A stretch of DNA of 64,000 nucleotides from Boseongicola sp. SB0665_bin_10. Lineage in GTDB: Bacteria > Pseudomonadota > Alphaproteobacteria > Rhodobacterales > Rhodobacteraceae. The stretch lies in assembly GCA_009838075.1 (NCBI GenBank), contig VXSG01000052.1, positions 62,001 through 126,000 on the forward strand, in the 5' to 3' direction. A program made the translations under genes and the position numbers. Positions 18,802 to 28,896 of this stretch are shown piece after piece (the first letter of the stretch is position 1; each line of letters opens with the position of its first letter). The notes below the pieces were generated by a model. That model was not told the origin of the DNA. It did no database searches and saw only the letters and a list, made by a program, of their open reading frames with translations.

Positions 18802-19956
18802 ATGAAACTCGACACACGCTATCCCGCCGTATCAGACCTCCGGCTGCGTGCAAGCCGACGCGTGCCGCACTTCGTGTTCGAGTACCTCGACAGCTCGACC
18901 GGCGACGAGGACCAGACCCGGCGCAATCGGTCCGCGCTTCAGGACATCCGCTTCTGGCCCGCAGTGCTGGAAGGGTCGCTCGAATTCGACCTGTCCACCA
19001 CGTTTCTTGGACGCAGCTACCCCCTTCCCTTCGGATGCGCCCCCGTCGGAATGTCGGGCATCATGTGGCCAGGGGCCGAGAAGATCCTCTCAGCCGCCTG
19101 CGCCGAGGCCCGCATTCCCTACGTCATGTCGCACGTCGCAACCGTGCGGCCGGAGACCTTGGCCCCGATCATTGGCGACCAGGGCTGGTTCCAGATGTAC
19201 ATGCCGGGCCGCCAGGACTTTCGCGCCGACATGCTTCGTCGCGTGAGCGAAGCCGGATTCCACACGCTGGTCCTGACGGTGGACGTCCCCGTCGACAGCC
19301 GCCGCGAGCGTCAGCGGCGCGCCGACCTGATGATACCGCCCAAGATCACCGCAGGCATGATCCTCTCGATGATGCTGCATCCCGCATGGACGTCGGGAAC
19401 GCTTCGGGAGGGCATTCCGAGCCTGAAGTTCTGCGAGGACTATGTCGACCAATCGGAAGACTACAATTCGGTAGCCCATGCCGGACATGTCATCAGGGGC
19501 GAACCGGGCTGGCAGGACGTTGCGGAGATTCGCGAGCTTTGGGACGGCCCTTTCCTCGTCAAGGGCATCCAGAGGCCGGAAGACGCGAAACGACTTGTCG
19601 AAATGGGCGTTGACGGCATCTGGGTCTCGAACCACTCGGGACGCCAGTTCGACGGCGGTCCTGCCTCGATCGAATGCCTGCCCGCAATCCGCGATGCCGT
19701 CCCGGAGACGCCGATCGTATTCGACAGCGGGGTCACGGGCGGCCTCGACATCCTTCGCGCACTCGCCATCGGGGCCGACTTCGTCATGCTGGGCCGTGCG
19801 TTCCACTACGCTGTCGGAGCGCTCGGCCGGAAGGGGCCGCCGCACCTGGTTCATGTGCTGTCGGACGACATGACCGCGAACATGGGCCAGATTGGCGCGC
19901 GGCGACTCTCGGATCTTGCCGCTCGCGTCATTCCGTCCTCGATTCCAGGAACTTGA
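18802..19956 (+). CDS. FMN-dependent alpha-hydroxy-acid dehydrogenase/oxidase
   Basis: A 384-residue TIM-barrel flavoprotein of the lactate dehydrogenase (cytochrome)/glycolate oxidase family, oxidising an L-2-hydroxy acid to the 2-keto acid. Family landmarks are PLPFGCAPVGMSG near the FMN, SHVATVRPE, MYMPGRQD, LTVDVPVDSRRER, LVKGI with the FMN-contacting Lys, and the catalytic His278 in SNHSGRQFDGG, followed by FDSGVTGGLDILRALAIGADFVMLGRA. The His motif reads SNHSGRQ rather than the more common SNHGGRQ of the second paralogue at 25.5 kb. The frame stays open far upstream, but MKLDTRYPAVSDLR fits family N-termini. It lies upstream of pyruvate carboxylase; the substrate (lactate or another hydroxy acid) is not certain. 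Confidence 0.9.
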   Translation: MKLDTRYPAVSDLRLRASRRVPHFVFEYLDSSTGDEDQTRRNRSALQDIRFWPAVLEGSLEFDLSTTFLGRSYPLPFGCAPVGMSGIMWPGAEKILSAACAEARIPYVMSHVATVRPETLAPIIGDQGWFQMYMPGRQDFRADMLRRVSEAGFHTLVLTVDVPVDSRRERQRRADLMIPPKITAGMILSMMLHPAWTSGTLREGIPSLKFCEDYVDQSEDYNSVAHAGHVIRGEPGWQDVAEIRELWDGPFLVKGIQRPEDAKRLVEMGVDGIWVSNHSGRQFDGGPASIECLPAIRDAVPETPIVFDSGVTGGLDILRALAIGADFVMLGRAFHYAVGALGRKGPPHLVHVLSDDMTANMGQIGARRLSDLAARVIPSSIPGT

Positions 19957-20106
19957 ACGCGCCGCACGTTCCTGAAGGGCCGCGTCCCGGACCTGCCGCG
20001 GAATCCAGGCTTCCCGTTCTCCGAGCCGCGTCACCGCCCATTCGGAGATTGCCGACACCACCGCCGGCGGATAACACGTGCCGCACATGACAGACGGGGA
20101 CGTACG

Positions 20107-23100
20107 ATGGCCGAGATCAAGAAAATCCTGATTGCCAACCGTGGCGAAATCGCCATCCGCGTCATGCGCGCTGCCAACGAACTCGGCAAGCGAACCGTCG
20201 CGATCTTCGCGGAGGAGGACAAGCTGTGCCTCCATCGGTTCAAGGCCGACGAAGCCTATCGCATCGGGAGAGGGCTCGGCCCGGTCGCGGCCTATCTTTC
20301 CATCGAAGAGGTGATCCGGGTCGCCAAGGAAAGCGGAGCCGACGCGATTCATCCGGGATACGGACTGCTCTCCGAAAACCCCGCGCTGGTCGAGGCCTGC
20401 GCCGAAGCCGGCATCACCTTCATTGGGCCAACGGCCGAAACAATGCGCGCGCTTGGCGACAAGGCAAGCGCGCGCAAGGTCGCGATCAAGGCCGGGGTGC
20501 CGGTCATTCCCGCATCCGACGTTCTTGGCAGCGACATGGCGTTCGTGCGCAAGCAAGCCGAGGCGATCGGTTATCCGATGATGCTCAAGGCATCCTGGGG
20601 AGGAGGCGGCCGCGGCATGCGCCCGATCATGTCGCCGGACGAGCTCGAGGAGAAGGTCCTGGAAGGGCGCCGCGAGGCGGAAGCGGCCTTCGGCAGCGGT
20701 GAGGGCTATCTCGAAAGGATGATCCAGCGCGCACGCCACGTCGAGGTGCAGATCCTCGGCGACAGCCGCGGCAACATTTACCACCTTTGGGAACGCGACT
20801 GCTCCGTGCAGCGCCGGAACCAGAAGGTGGTCGAGCGCGCGCCCGCGCCCTACCTCTCGGGCGCGCAGCGCGAAAGGCTGGCTGGCCTTGGCAAGAAGAT
20901 TGCCTCAGAAGTGCATTACGAATGCGCCGGAACCGTCGAGTTCCTGATGGACATGGATTCCGGGGAATTCTACTTCATCGAGGTGAATCCGCGCATTCAG
21001 GTAGAGCACACGGTGACCGAAGAGGTGACCGGAATAGACATCGTCCAGGCCCAGATCCTTGTCGCCGAGGGCAAGGGCCTGGTTGAAGCGACCGGAATAG
21101 CGTCGCAATACGACGTCGCCCTCAACGGCCACGCCATTCAGTGCCGGATCACGACGGAAGATCCCACGAACAACTTCATCCCGGACTACGGGCGCATCAC
21201 TGCCTACCGGGGCGCGAACGGAATGGGGATCCGGCTCGACGGGGGCACGGCCTATTCGGGGGCGGTCATCACGCGTTACTATGATTCGCTTCTTGAGAAG
21301 GTCACCGCCTGGGCCCCAACTCCCGAAGCCGCGATTGCCCGGATGGACCGTGCACTTCGCGAATTCCGGATTCGCGGCGTGTCCACCAACGTCGCATTTG
21401 TCGAGAACCTGCTGAAGCATCCGACGTTTCTCAGCAACGAATATCACACGCGCTTCATCGACGAGACGCCGGAGCTCTTCGACTTCAAACCGCGACGCGA
21501 CCGGGCAACCCGAATCCTGACCTACCTTGCGGACGTGACCGTCAACGGCCACCCCGAGACCAGGGACCGTCCAAAGCCGCCTGCGAGCCTCCGCGAGCCC
21601 GTGCCGCCAGCGCCCCGGACCCGAGAGCCGGCCTCCGGCACGCGTGATCTTCTGAAGTCGGAAGGCGCCGAGGGCGTCGCGAACTGGATGCTGGAGCAGG
21701 AGCGCGTCCTGGTCACCGACACGACCATGCGGGACGGACCGCAGTCCCTTCTCGCCACGCGGATGCGCTCGATCGACATGATCAACGTGGCTCCGGCCTA
21801 CGCGGCGAACCTCCCCGGCCTGTTCAGCGTCGAATGCTGGGGCGGCGCCACTTTCGACGTGGCCTACAGGTTCCTGGAGGAATGCCCCTGGCAACGCCTG
21901 CGCGATCTCCGTGCCGCCATGCCGAACCTCCTCACCCAGATGCTTGTCCGGGGTTCCAACGGCGTTGGCTACACGAACTATCCCGACAACGTGGTCCAGT
22001 TCTTCATTCGGTGCGCGGCCCGCAATGGCGTCGATCTCTTCCGGGTCTTCGATCCCCTGAACTGGATCGAGAACATGCGCGTCTCGATGGACGCGGTCCT
22101 CGACACCGACGGGATCCTCGAAGCCGCGATCTGCTACACGGGGGACATTCACGACCCGGATCGCGCCAAGTACGACCTCAAGTACTACGTATCGATGGCC
22201 AAGGAGCTGAAGAAGGCCGGCACGCATGTACTTGGCTTGAAGGACATGGCGGGCCTCGTGAAGCCGGCTGCCGCCCGGGCGCTGGTCAAGGCGCTCAAGG
22301 AGGAGGTCGGCCTGCCCGTCCACTTTCACACGCATGACACCGCCGGCATTGCCTGCGCCTCGATTCTCGCCGCGTCCGAGGCTGGCGTCGATGCCGTGGA
22401 TTGCGCGATGGACGCGCTTTCGGGCAACACGTCCCAGGCCACGTTCGGCACCGTGGTCGAGGCGCTCCGGGGATCGGGGCGCGACACGCAGCTCGACATC
22501 GGCGCGATTCGGGAAATCTCGAACTACTGGGAGGCGGTGCGCGGTCACTACGCCGCGTTCGAGTCCGGCCTTCAGGCCCCCGCTTCCGAGGTCTACCTTC
22601 ACGAGATGCCGGGTGGCCAGTTCACGAATCTCAAGGCCCAGGCCCGTTCGCTCGGACTGGAGGAACGCTGGCACGAGGTTGCACAGGCCTATGCCGACGT
22701 GAACAGGATGTTCGGCGACATCGTGAAGGTGACACCCACGTCGAAAGTCGTGGGTGACATGGCCCTGATGATGGTGAGCCAGGGTCTCAGCGTCGAGGAC
22801 GTCCTTGATCCGACACGCGAGGTCGCTTTCCCGGAAAGCGTTGTCGGCATGATGCGCGGGGAGATCGGACAACCCCCGGGCGGCTGGCCCAAGGACATTC
22901 AGAAAAAGATCCTGAAGGGCGAGAAGCCGGCTTCCACGCGACCCGGCGCGGATCTGGCGCCCGTGGACCTTGAAGGGGTGCGTCGCGAGATCAATGACAG
23001 GTTCGACCGGGAATTCAACGATGAGGACCTTGGCGGCTATCTCATGTACCCAAAGGTGTTTGCCGAATACACCGAGCGCCACGACGTGCACGGGCCGGTG

Positions 23101-23550
23101 CGCACGCTGCCGACGCGCACGTTTTTCTACGGCATGGAACCAGGCGAGGAAATCTCCGTGGAAATCGACCCCGGGGTGACGCTGGAAATCCAGCTTCAGG
23201 CTGTCGCGGATACCAACGACGAAGGCGTCGCCAAGGTGTTCTTCGAGTTGAACGGACAGCCCCGCACCGTGCGCATTGCCGACCGCTCGGCGCAAAGCGT
23301 GGCCGTGAAGCATGTCAAGGCCGATGCATCCAACGCGAGCCATGTCGGCGCGCCGATGCCTGGAATCGTCGCGTCAGTCGCAGTGCATGAAGGTGCCCAG
23401 GTCAAGCAAGGCGACCTCATGCTGACCATCGAGGCGATGAAGATGGAAACCGGGATCCACGCCGACCGCGACACGGTGGTCAAGGTCGTGCATGTGGCCC
23501 CCGGCACGCAGATCGACGCCAAGGATCTTCTGGTGGAACTGGGATCGTAG
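20107..23550 (+). CDS. pyc: Pyruvate carboxylase
   Basis: Full-length pyruvate carboxylase, 1147 residues, which carboxylates pyruvate to oxaloacetate with ATP and bicarbonate using biotin. The biotin carboxylase domain (residues 1 to about 450) begins KKILIANRGEIAIRVMRAAN and contains the ATP-grasp glycine loop (KASWGGGGRGMR) and EVNPRIQVEHTVTEE. The carboxyltransferase barrel starts near VTDTTMRDGPQSL, includes the metal-ligand carbamoylated-Lys region GLKDMAGLVKP and the HFHTHDT metal site. The biotin carrier domain ends the protein, with Lys1112 in the AMKMET motif as the biotinylation site. Its neighbours are three lactate/hydroxy-acid enzymes, so it likely channels lactate-derived pyruvate into gluconeogenesis and the TCA cycle. 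Confidence 0.97.
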   Translation: MAEIKKILIANRGEIAIRVMRAANELGKRTVAIFAEEDKLCLHRFKADEAYRIGRGLGPVAAYLSIEEVIRVAKESGADAIHPGYGLLSENPALVEACAEAGITFIGPTAETMRALGDKASARKVAIKAGVPVIPASDVLGSDMAFVRKQAEAIGYPMMLKASWGGGGRGMRPIMSPDELEEKVLEGRREAEAAFGSGEGYLERMIQRARHVEVQILGDSRGNIYHLWERDCSVQRRNQKVVERAPAPYLSGAQRERLAGLGKKIASEVHYECAGTVEFLMDMDSGEFYFIEVNPRIQVEHTVTEEVTGIDIVQAQILVAEGKGLVEATGIASQYDVALNGHAIQCRITTEDPTNNFIPDYGRITAYRGANGMGIRLDGGTAYSGAVITRYYDSLLEKVTAWAPTPEAAIARMDRALREFRIRGVSTNVAFVENLLKHPTFLSNEYHTRFIDETPELFDFKPRRDRATRILTYLADVTVNGHPETRDRPKPPASLREPVPPAPRTREPASGTRDLLKSEGAEGVANWMLEQERVLVTDTTMRDGPQSLLATRMRSIDMINVAPAYAANLPGLFSVECWGGATFDVAYRFLEECPWQRLRDLRAAMPNLLTQMLVRGSNGVGYTNYPDNVVQFFIRCAARNGVDLFRVFDPLNWIENMRVSMDAVLDTDGILEAAICYTGDIHDPDRAKYDLKYYVSMAKELKKAGTHVLGLKDMAGLVKPAAARALVKALKEEVGLPVHFHTHDTAGIACASILAASEAGVDAVDCAMDALSGNTSQATFGTVVEALRGSGRDTQLDIGAIREISNYWEAVRGHYAAFESGLQAPASEVYLHEMPGGQFTNLKAQARSLGLEERWHEVAQAYADVNRMFGDIVKVTPTSKVVGDMALMMVSQGLSVEDVLDPTREVAFPESVVGMMRGEIGQPPGGWPKDIQKKILKGEKPASTRPGADLAPVDLEGVRREINDRFDREFNDEDLGGYLMYPKVFAEYTERHDVHGPVRTLPTRTFFYGMEPGEEISVEIDPGVTLEIQLQAVADTNDEGVAKVFFELNGQPRTVRIADRSAQSVAVKHVKADASNASHVGAPMPGIVASVAVHEGAQVKQGDLMLTIEAMKMETGIHADRDTVVKVVHVAPGTQIDAKDLLVELGS

Positions 23551-23835
23551 CGCCCCGCCGAAACAACGGGATGGAGCGTCACGGTTTGGAGAGAACGCCA
23601 CGTTGCCTTCACCATCTCGACGGCATCGGGTCGGTGATCCTGCCCTCGAACATCTCGGCGGCGAAGTCGGCCGCGTTCCGAGGCGTCGGGTGCGGGTGGA
23701 CGGGCGGGCTGGCGAAGGCCCCGTGGCACGCGACATTCCGCGTGCGAGTCTGGCCGCCGGCTTCGACGGTGACAGCAGCGGCCAACTCGTCATTGATGGC
23801 CAAGGCGGTTGCGGCGATGGTCATGAGAGCGACTG

Positions 23836-25515
23836 CTACTGGTAGTTGCGGGACCTGGGCATCTGTCCAATGCCGGGGTTGAAGGAATTGGTGGGATCGC
23901 ACCGCCGGTAGTGGGCCGCGAGATCGGGCTTGGCCCTGTAGAGATGGCCGACGTTATGTTCTGCGGGATACTCCGCGCCGCGTTCATCGAAGATGCGCAG
24001 CATCGCCGCCTTGATCGCCGCGGGATTGGCACCCTTCCGGACGATGTAGTCCTGGTGCATCACGTGACACATGAAATGGCCGTAGTAGAGCTTGTGAACG
24101 ATCTGTTCCTCGATTTCCGGCGGCAGCACTTCGAGCCAGTCGCGCTCGTTGCGCCGCAATGCAACGTCAAGGGCGATGATGTCCTCGACATCGCGCGAAT
24201 GGACCGCCATGTACCTGACCGCGGCGCCTGCGGCGGCAAAGCGGTGCAGGCCGGCAATCCGGGCCTCGCGCGCGGTGCATTCGAAGAAATCCGCGTCACG
24301 CGCTTCGAGAAAGCCCGGCAGCCATTCCGCGGCTTCCTGGATCCCGCCGTCCTTCATCTTGAGAATCAGGTGATGCTCGAACCGGTCGCGATACTCGGTC
24401 ATCCGCCTGGGCAGAACCCGCGGCCAGATCCGTGACAGCCCCTGCATGAAGCGGTCCGTGAAGCCGTTCAGGAAAGGCAGGCTCTTCAGGCGCGCGTCCA
24501 CTGCACCCTTCATGGCAAAGAACAGCGGCAGCCGGTCCGTTCCCAGCTTGTCGATCATCACGACCGTGTCCTTGCCGTAAGTCTCCGTGATGTCGAACAC
24601 TTCGCGCTGGACATACTCCGCTGAGACGGGCAGCGACCGAAACTCGGCCAGGACATGCCGGCGCAGGTCGGCAAGATCGCCGGGATCGTTCGTGCCGACG
24701 TAGAACACGCTTTCTTTGCCGTGCTTCGGGAACGTGTCCAGGCGCACGGCGAATACGGCCAGCTTGCCGGCGGAGCCGGAGGATTCGAAGAGCTTGTTCT
24801 TGTCCGCGTTGAACCGCGCCGGGGTCGGCGCATCGACGTCGCGCACGATCCGGGAATAGTCCCGCGCGGACGCGTGCCGGTTCGTGGCACCGGGCCTTTT
24901 CTCATAAGTGCCGTCATCGAGGTTCGTCAGGATCTCCTCGGGGGTGTCGCCAAGATCGATGCCGAGATGGTTGACCAGTTCCAGCCGGCCGTCGACCGTG
25001 ATCCGCGCGAAGACGGACAACTCGGTATAGACCGGTCCCCGCTCGATCAGCGCGCCGCCGGAATTGTTGCAGACGCCGCCGACGATGGAGGCGCCGATGC
25101 AGGAGGAGCCGATCACCGAATGAGGCTCGCGGCCGAGGGGCAGGAGCAGTCTCTCCAACGCGAAAAGCGTGGCTCCGGGATGGCTGACAACCTGCGCTCC
25201 GCCATGAAGCAGCTCGAGCCTGTCCATGCGGCGGGTGTTGATCAGAACGACGTCGCGGTCGTAGCTGCCCGAAGGCGCGGAGCCTTCGGTGAGGCCGGTG
25301 TTGGCGGCTTGCATGACAACGATCTTGTCAGCCTCGACGCAGGCTTGCAGCACCCGCCACTGTTCCAGCAGCGTGCCGGGACGCACGACGCAAAGCGCGT
25401 CGCCCTCGCCCGAACGGAAGCCGCGGCGGAAGCGCTCGGTGGCGCGCTGGCCGGTCAGAAGGTGACGGCGACCGACGACCTGGCGAAGCCGGGCAAGGAG
25501 CGCGTCGTTGGTCAT
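23836..25515 (-). CDS. dld: Quinone-dependent D-lactate dehydrogenase
   Basis: A 559-residue FAD enzyme matching the Escherichia coli Dld type, a peripheral membrane enzyme that oxidises D-lactate to pyruvate and passes electrons to quinone. The N-terminal PCMH-type FAD-binding domain shows VVMQAANTGLTEGSAP, VSHPGATLFALERLLLPLGREPHS and GASIVGGVCNNSGGALIERGP. The C-terminal part corresponds to the Dld membrane-binding domain, with HKLYYGHFMCHVMHQDYIVRKG near the end. Length is close to the 571 residues of the E. coli protein. The start overlaps the stop of the upstream L-lactate dehydrogenase gene by four bases, so the two should be translationally coupled. Last gene of the lactate TRAP operon. 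Confidence 0.95.
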   Translation of the reverse strand: MTNDALLARLRQVVGRRHLLTGQRATERFRRGFRSGEGDALCVVRPGTLLEQWRVLQACVEADKIVVMQAANTGLTEGSAPSGSYDRDVVLINTRRMDRLELLHGGAQVVSHPGATLFALERLLLPLGREPHSVIGSSCIGASIVGGVCNNSGGALIERGPVYTELSVFARITVDGRLELVNHLGIDLGDTPEEILTNLDDGTYEKRPGATNRHASARDYSRIVRDVDAPTPARFNADKNKLFESSGSAGKLAVFAVRLDTFPKHGKESVFYVGTNDPGDLADLRRHVLAEFRSLPVSAEYVQREVFDITETYGKDTVVMIDKLGTDRLPLFFAMKGAVDARLKSLPFLNGFTDRFMQGLSRIWPRVLPRRMTEYRDRFEHHLILKMKDGGIQEAAEWLPGFLEARDADFFECTAREARIAGLHRFAAAGAAVRYMAVHSRDVEDIIALDVALRRNERDWLEVLPPEIEEQIVHKLYYGHFMCHVMHQDYIVRKGANPAAIKAAMLRIFDERGAEYPAEHNVGHLYRAKPDLAAHYRRCDPTNSFNPGIGQMPRSRNYQ

Positions 25516-26699
25516 GCAGCCGTTCCTTGCGCGGATGGCAAGGACCCGGCCTCGGCACGGTACCGGAGGTTGTGGCGGCCAAGCTCGTCGATCCGGGTCA
25601 CGCCCATCAGCTTCATGTCGCGCTCGATCTCGGCACGCAGGAGCCCCAGCGCCCTTTCCACCCCGGCCTGCCCGGCGGCGGCGAGCGGGTAGAGGTACCA
25701 GCGGCCGATGCCGACGGCCTTGGCCCCCAGCGACAGCGCTTTCAGCACGTGCGTGCCGCGCTGGATGCCGCTGTCCATCATCACGTCCAGGCGGTCGCCG
25801 ACGGCATCGACGATCTCGGCCAATTGGTCCATTGGTGCGCGTGAACCGTCGAGCTGCCGACCGCCATGGTTCGAGAGCACGATGCCGGTGCAGCCGATCT
25901 CGGCGGCGCGGAGGGCATCCTCGACGGTCATGACGCCCTTCAGGCAGAAATGGCCGTTCCAGTCCCGAACCATCCTGGTCACGTCGTCCCAGGTCATCGA
26001 CGGGTCCAGCATCTCGGTGAAATATGCGCCTATCGAACTCGTTCCGCCGCTCATGTCCACATGCGCGTCCAGCTGAGGCAGGCGGAAGCGTTCATGCGTG
26101 ACGTAGTTGATGCCCCACATCGGCTTGATCGCGAACTGGATCATGCCGCCAAGAGTCAGCCGGAAGGGTATCGAAAACCCGGTGCGGAGATCGCGCTCGC
26201 GATTGCCGCCGGTGATCGAGTCGACCGTCAGCATCATCACCTCGACGCCTGCCTCCTTTGCATGCTGCATCATCGCCATGTTCAGGCCGCGATCCCTGTG
26301 GAAATAGAACTGGTAGAGCTGCGGGTTCCTGTGCCTCTTGCGCAATTCTTCCAGCGAAACCGTGCCGAGCGAAGACACGCCGAACATCGTGCCGAACTTC
26401 TCCGCCGCCGCCGCGACCGCACGCTCGCCCTGGTGGTGGAACAGCCGCTGCAGCGCCGTTGGCGAACAGTAGACCGGCATGTCCAGCTTCTGACCCATCA
26501 CCATGACCGACATGTCGACCTCCGACACGCCGCGAAGAACCGAAGGCAGCAGGTCGCAGCGGTCGAAGGCGCGCGTGTTCTCGGCCATGGTCACTTCATC
26601 GTCGGCACCGCCGTCGATGTAGTCGAAGATCGGCCCCGGCAGGCGGCGCCTGGCAAGCCGCCGGAAGTCGTGGAAGTTATGGCAGTCCTTGAGCCGCAT
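25512..26699 (-). CDS. lldD: L-lactate dehydrogenase (FMN, LldD-like)
   Basis: A 395-residue FMN-dependent L-2-hydroxy-acid dehydrogenase. Key segments are RRLPGPIFDYIDGGADDE at the N-terminus, CSPTALQRLFHHQGERAVA, TVDSITGGNRERDLR, CLKGVMTVEDA with the FMN-contacting Lys, and catalytic His278 in SNHGGRQLDGSRAP, followed by MMDSGIQRGTHVLKALSLGAKAVGIGR. It converts L-lactate to pyruvate at the cytoplasmic membrane, reducing quinone. The location between the TRAP transporter genes and dld, with a four-base overlap into dld, makes L-lactate the most likely substrate. Mandelate or glycolate remain formal alternatives. Confidence 0.92.
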   Translation of the reverse strand: MRLKDCHNFHDFRRLARRRLPGPIFDYIDGGADDEVTMAENTRAFDRCDLLPSVLRGVSEVDMSVMVMGQKLDMPVYCSPTALQRLFHHQGERAVAAAAEKFGTMFGVSSLGTVSLEELRKRHRNPQLYQFYFHRDRGLNMAMMQHAKEAGVEVMMLTVDSITGGNRERDLRTGFSIPFRLTLGGMIQFAIKPMWGINYVTHERFRLPQLDAHVDMSGGTSSIGAYFTEMLDPSMTWDDVTRMVRDWNGHFCLKGVMTVEDALRAAEIGCTGIVLSNHGGRQLDGSRAPMDQLAEIVDAVGDRLDVMMDSGIQRGTHVLKALSLGAKAVGIGRWYLYPLAAAGQAGVERALGLLRAEIERDMKLMGVTRIDELGRHNLRYRAEAGSLPSAQGTAA

Positions 26700-26711
26700 T
26701 TGTCAGGTTCC

Positions 26712-28772
26712 CTAGTAGGCGACCGAGGGCAGCCAGGTGGCGAGCGTTGGCCAGTAGAAGACCAGCCCCAGGCCGACGAGTTGCAGGATCACGAAGGGGA
26801 TGATGCCGCGGTAAATGTGCGTCAGCTTGATCTCGGGCGGGCAGACGCCCTTGAGGTAGAACAGCGCAAATCCCACGGGCGGCGTCAGGAACGAGGTCTG
26901 CAGCGTCACCGCGACCAGGATCACGAACCAGACCAGCGCCGGTTCATCGATCACGCCGAAGCCCGGGATGTCCATGCCCAGCGCGTTGATGATCGGCCGC
27001 ATGAGCGGCAGCACGATCAGCGAAATCTCGATCCAGTCAAGCACGAAGCCCAGAAGGAACACGATGAAGAGGATGAAGATCACGGTGCCGTTGGCGCCAA
27101 GTCCCGTGGACTGCACCAGATGCTCGATCAACTCGTCGCCGCCGAGTTCGCGAAGGACGTAGGAAAAGACCGTGGCGCCGAGGAAGATCGCGAAAATGTA
27201 AGCCGTGGTGTTGAAGCAGGCGACCAGCACGTTCCACAGCTTCTGCATGGTCAGCTTGCGGTAGCCGAACGCCAGGAGCGTTGCACCCAGCGCACCGATT
27301 CCCGAGGCCTCCGTCGGCGTGGTGATCCCGGCGAAGATCGAGCCAAGCACTGCAAGGATCAACGCCAATGTCGGGATGACCGCGATCAGCACGTCGCGCA
27401 CCGCGCGCCAGTCCGGCCGCACCGCGCCCTCGGGCACCGGGGCGGCGTCGCGGTTGACCAGGGCCAGGACGAAGATGTAGGTGAGGTACAGGGCGCCGAT
27501 GATCACGCCGGGGAACACGGCGGCCATGAACAGGTCACCGACCGACAGCGCCATCTGGTCAGCCATGATCACCAGCATGATCGACGGCGGGATCAGGATG
27601 CCCAGGGTGCCGCTCGCCGAGACGACGCCGGCGGCCAGGGTCGGCTGATATTTCTGCTGCATCATCGACGACAGCGAAAGCACGCCCAGGAGCACGACCG
27701 ATGCACCGATGATCCCGGTGGACGCGGCCAGGATGATCCCGATCAGCGTGACGGTCATCGCCAGGCCGCCCCGAACGGTTCCGAAAAGACGCTGCATCGA
27801 GCTCATCAGCCGCTCGGCAACGCCGCTTTCGTCAAGCATCAGGCCCATGAAGATGAACATCGGAAGCGCGACGAGGACCGCGTTCGACATCGTCGCGTAG
27901 ACCCGGTTCACGACTGCGCCGAGGGTCAGGTAGTCGAGCCCGGTGAAGGTGCTCTCAAGCCCTGTCCAGAGCATCAGGTCGTTGTCAAAGAGGTAGGCCA
28001 GTCCGCAGAAGGCCACGCCGACTCCCGCCAGCACCCAGGCGACCGGATAGCCCGTGAACAGGAGCGCGATGAAGGTCAGGAACATCGCGATGACGAGCTT
28101 TTCCTCGGTGGATTCCACCAGGAACGTCAGCGCCACGCAGACTGCGGCAAAGCCAAGCAGCACCAGCACGATCCTGCGCAGTCGCGCGCCCTCGCGTTCC
28201 GATGCCGGACCGTGCCAGAGCGCATGGGCGTCGTGAATCAGCCGCGCCAGCGCGGCAAGCGCCAGCAGGACGAAGCTGATCGGTATGACCGCCTTCAACG
28301 CCCAGCGGGCAGGCAGCCCGGTGGGGCTGTCGGAACGCTCGTTCACCCGCCAGCTCTCGTAGAAATAGTCGTAGCCCTGGTCGATCATCAGGTAGAGGAA
28401 CGGCACCAGGAGCGTCAGGATGCCGAGAACCTCGATGATCCGCTGGGCGCGGCGGCTGAGCTGCATGTGCAGCACGTCGACCCGCACGTGACTGTCGGAC
28501 ACCAGCGCAAAGGAAATGCCGATCATCGTCACCAGCCCGTAGAAATGCCACTGGATCTCGTCGAGCTTGGGGTAGTTCTGGCTGAGCAGGTAGCGCAGGG
28601 AGACCTGGGTGAAGATCGCGGCAATCAGGAGAACGTTCGCCCACATCACCACATGGCCGATCGCCTTGACACCCCGCTCGATGGCGACCGCAATCCTCTG
28701 GCGGTCGGGTTCCTCGTGCTCGAGCAGCCCTTCGTATGTCCCTACCGGGTCCTTCGGTGCGTTCGCGGCCAT
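26712..28772 (-). CDS. Fused TRAP transporter permease DctQM
   Basis: A 686-residue inner-membrane protein combining both TRAP permease subunits. The N-terminal 210 or so residues form the four-helix DctQ part (KLDEIQWHFYGLVTMIGISFALV, SHVRVDVLH), and the remainder is the DctM channel of about twelve helices with ALPMFIFMGLMLDESG, GVVSASGTLGILIPPSI, TTPTEASGIGALGA and FLTPPVGFALFYLKGV. Such fusions are known in TRAP families. The start at 28772 has GAGAGGA six bases upstream, and the longer frame adds a non-family extension. It works with the binding protein encoded just upstream, and with both lactate dehydrogenases downstream the likely cargo is lactate or a related hydroxy/keto acid. Confidence 0.93.
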   Translation of the reverse strand: MAANAPKDPVGTYEGLLEHEEPDRQRIAVAIERGVKAIGHVVMWANVLLIAAIFTQVSLRYLLSQNYPKLDEIQWHFYGLVTMIGISFALVSDSHVRVDVLHMQLSRRAQRIIEVLGILTLLVPFLYLMIDQGYDYFYESWRVNERSDSPTGLPARWALKAVIPISFVLLALAALARLIHDAHALWHGPASEREGARLRRIVLVLLGFAAVCVALTFLVESTEEKLVIAMFLTFIALLFTGYPVAWVLAGVGVAFCGLAYLFDNDLMLWTGLESTFTGLDYLTLGAVVNRVYATMSNAVLVALPMFIFMGLMLDESGVAERLMSSMQRLFGTVRGGLAMTVTLIGIILAASTGIIGASVVLLGVLSLSSMMQQKYQPTLAAGVVSASGTLGILIPPSIMLVIMADQMALSVGDLFMAAVFPGVIIGALYLTYIFVLALVNRDAAPVPEGAVRPDWRAVRDVLIAVIPTLALILAVLGSIFAGITTPTEASGIGALGATLLAFGYRKLTMQKLWNVLVACFNTTAYIFAIFLGATVFSYVLRELGGDELIEHLVQSTGLGANGTVIFILFIVFLLGFVLDWIEISLIVLPLMRPIINALGMDIPGFGVIDEPALVWFVILVAVTLQTSFLTPPVGFALFYLKGVCPPEIKLTHIYRGIIPFVILQLVGLGLVFYWPTLATWLPSVAY

Positions 28773-28857
28773 GTCCGTATCCTCTCTCGATCCCGTCCGG
28801 AAGGCACAAGCGCCGACGGGTGCCCGCACGTTACCGAATTTCGGGAAAGTTGGCGAT

Positions 28858-28884
28858 CCGGGGCGGCGCGACCTGCCGCCCCGG
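28858..28884 (-). terminator. Intercistronic hairpin between dctP and dctQM
   Basis: CCGGGGCGGC and GCCGCCCCGG form a perfect ten-base-pair GC stem with a seven-base loop, 12 bases after the stop of the binding-protein gene. There is no clear U-tract on the minus strand, so mRNA stabilisation or partial termination is more likely than full termination. Confidence 0.65.
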
Positions 28885-28896
28885 GGCCCGAGGCCG

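Noticed and set aside
20905-23343. 812-codon minus-strand open frame opposite pyruvate carboxylase
   Set aside because: Shadow of the pyc coding strand; no motif or ribosome binding site.
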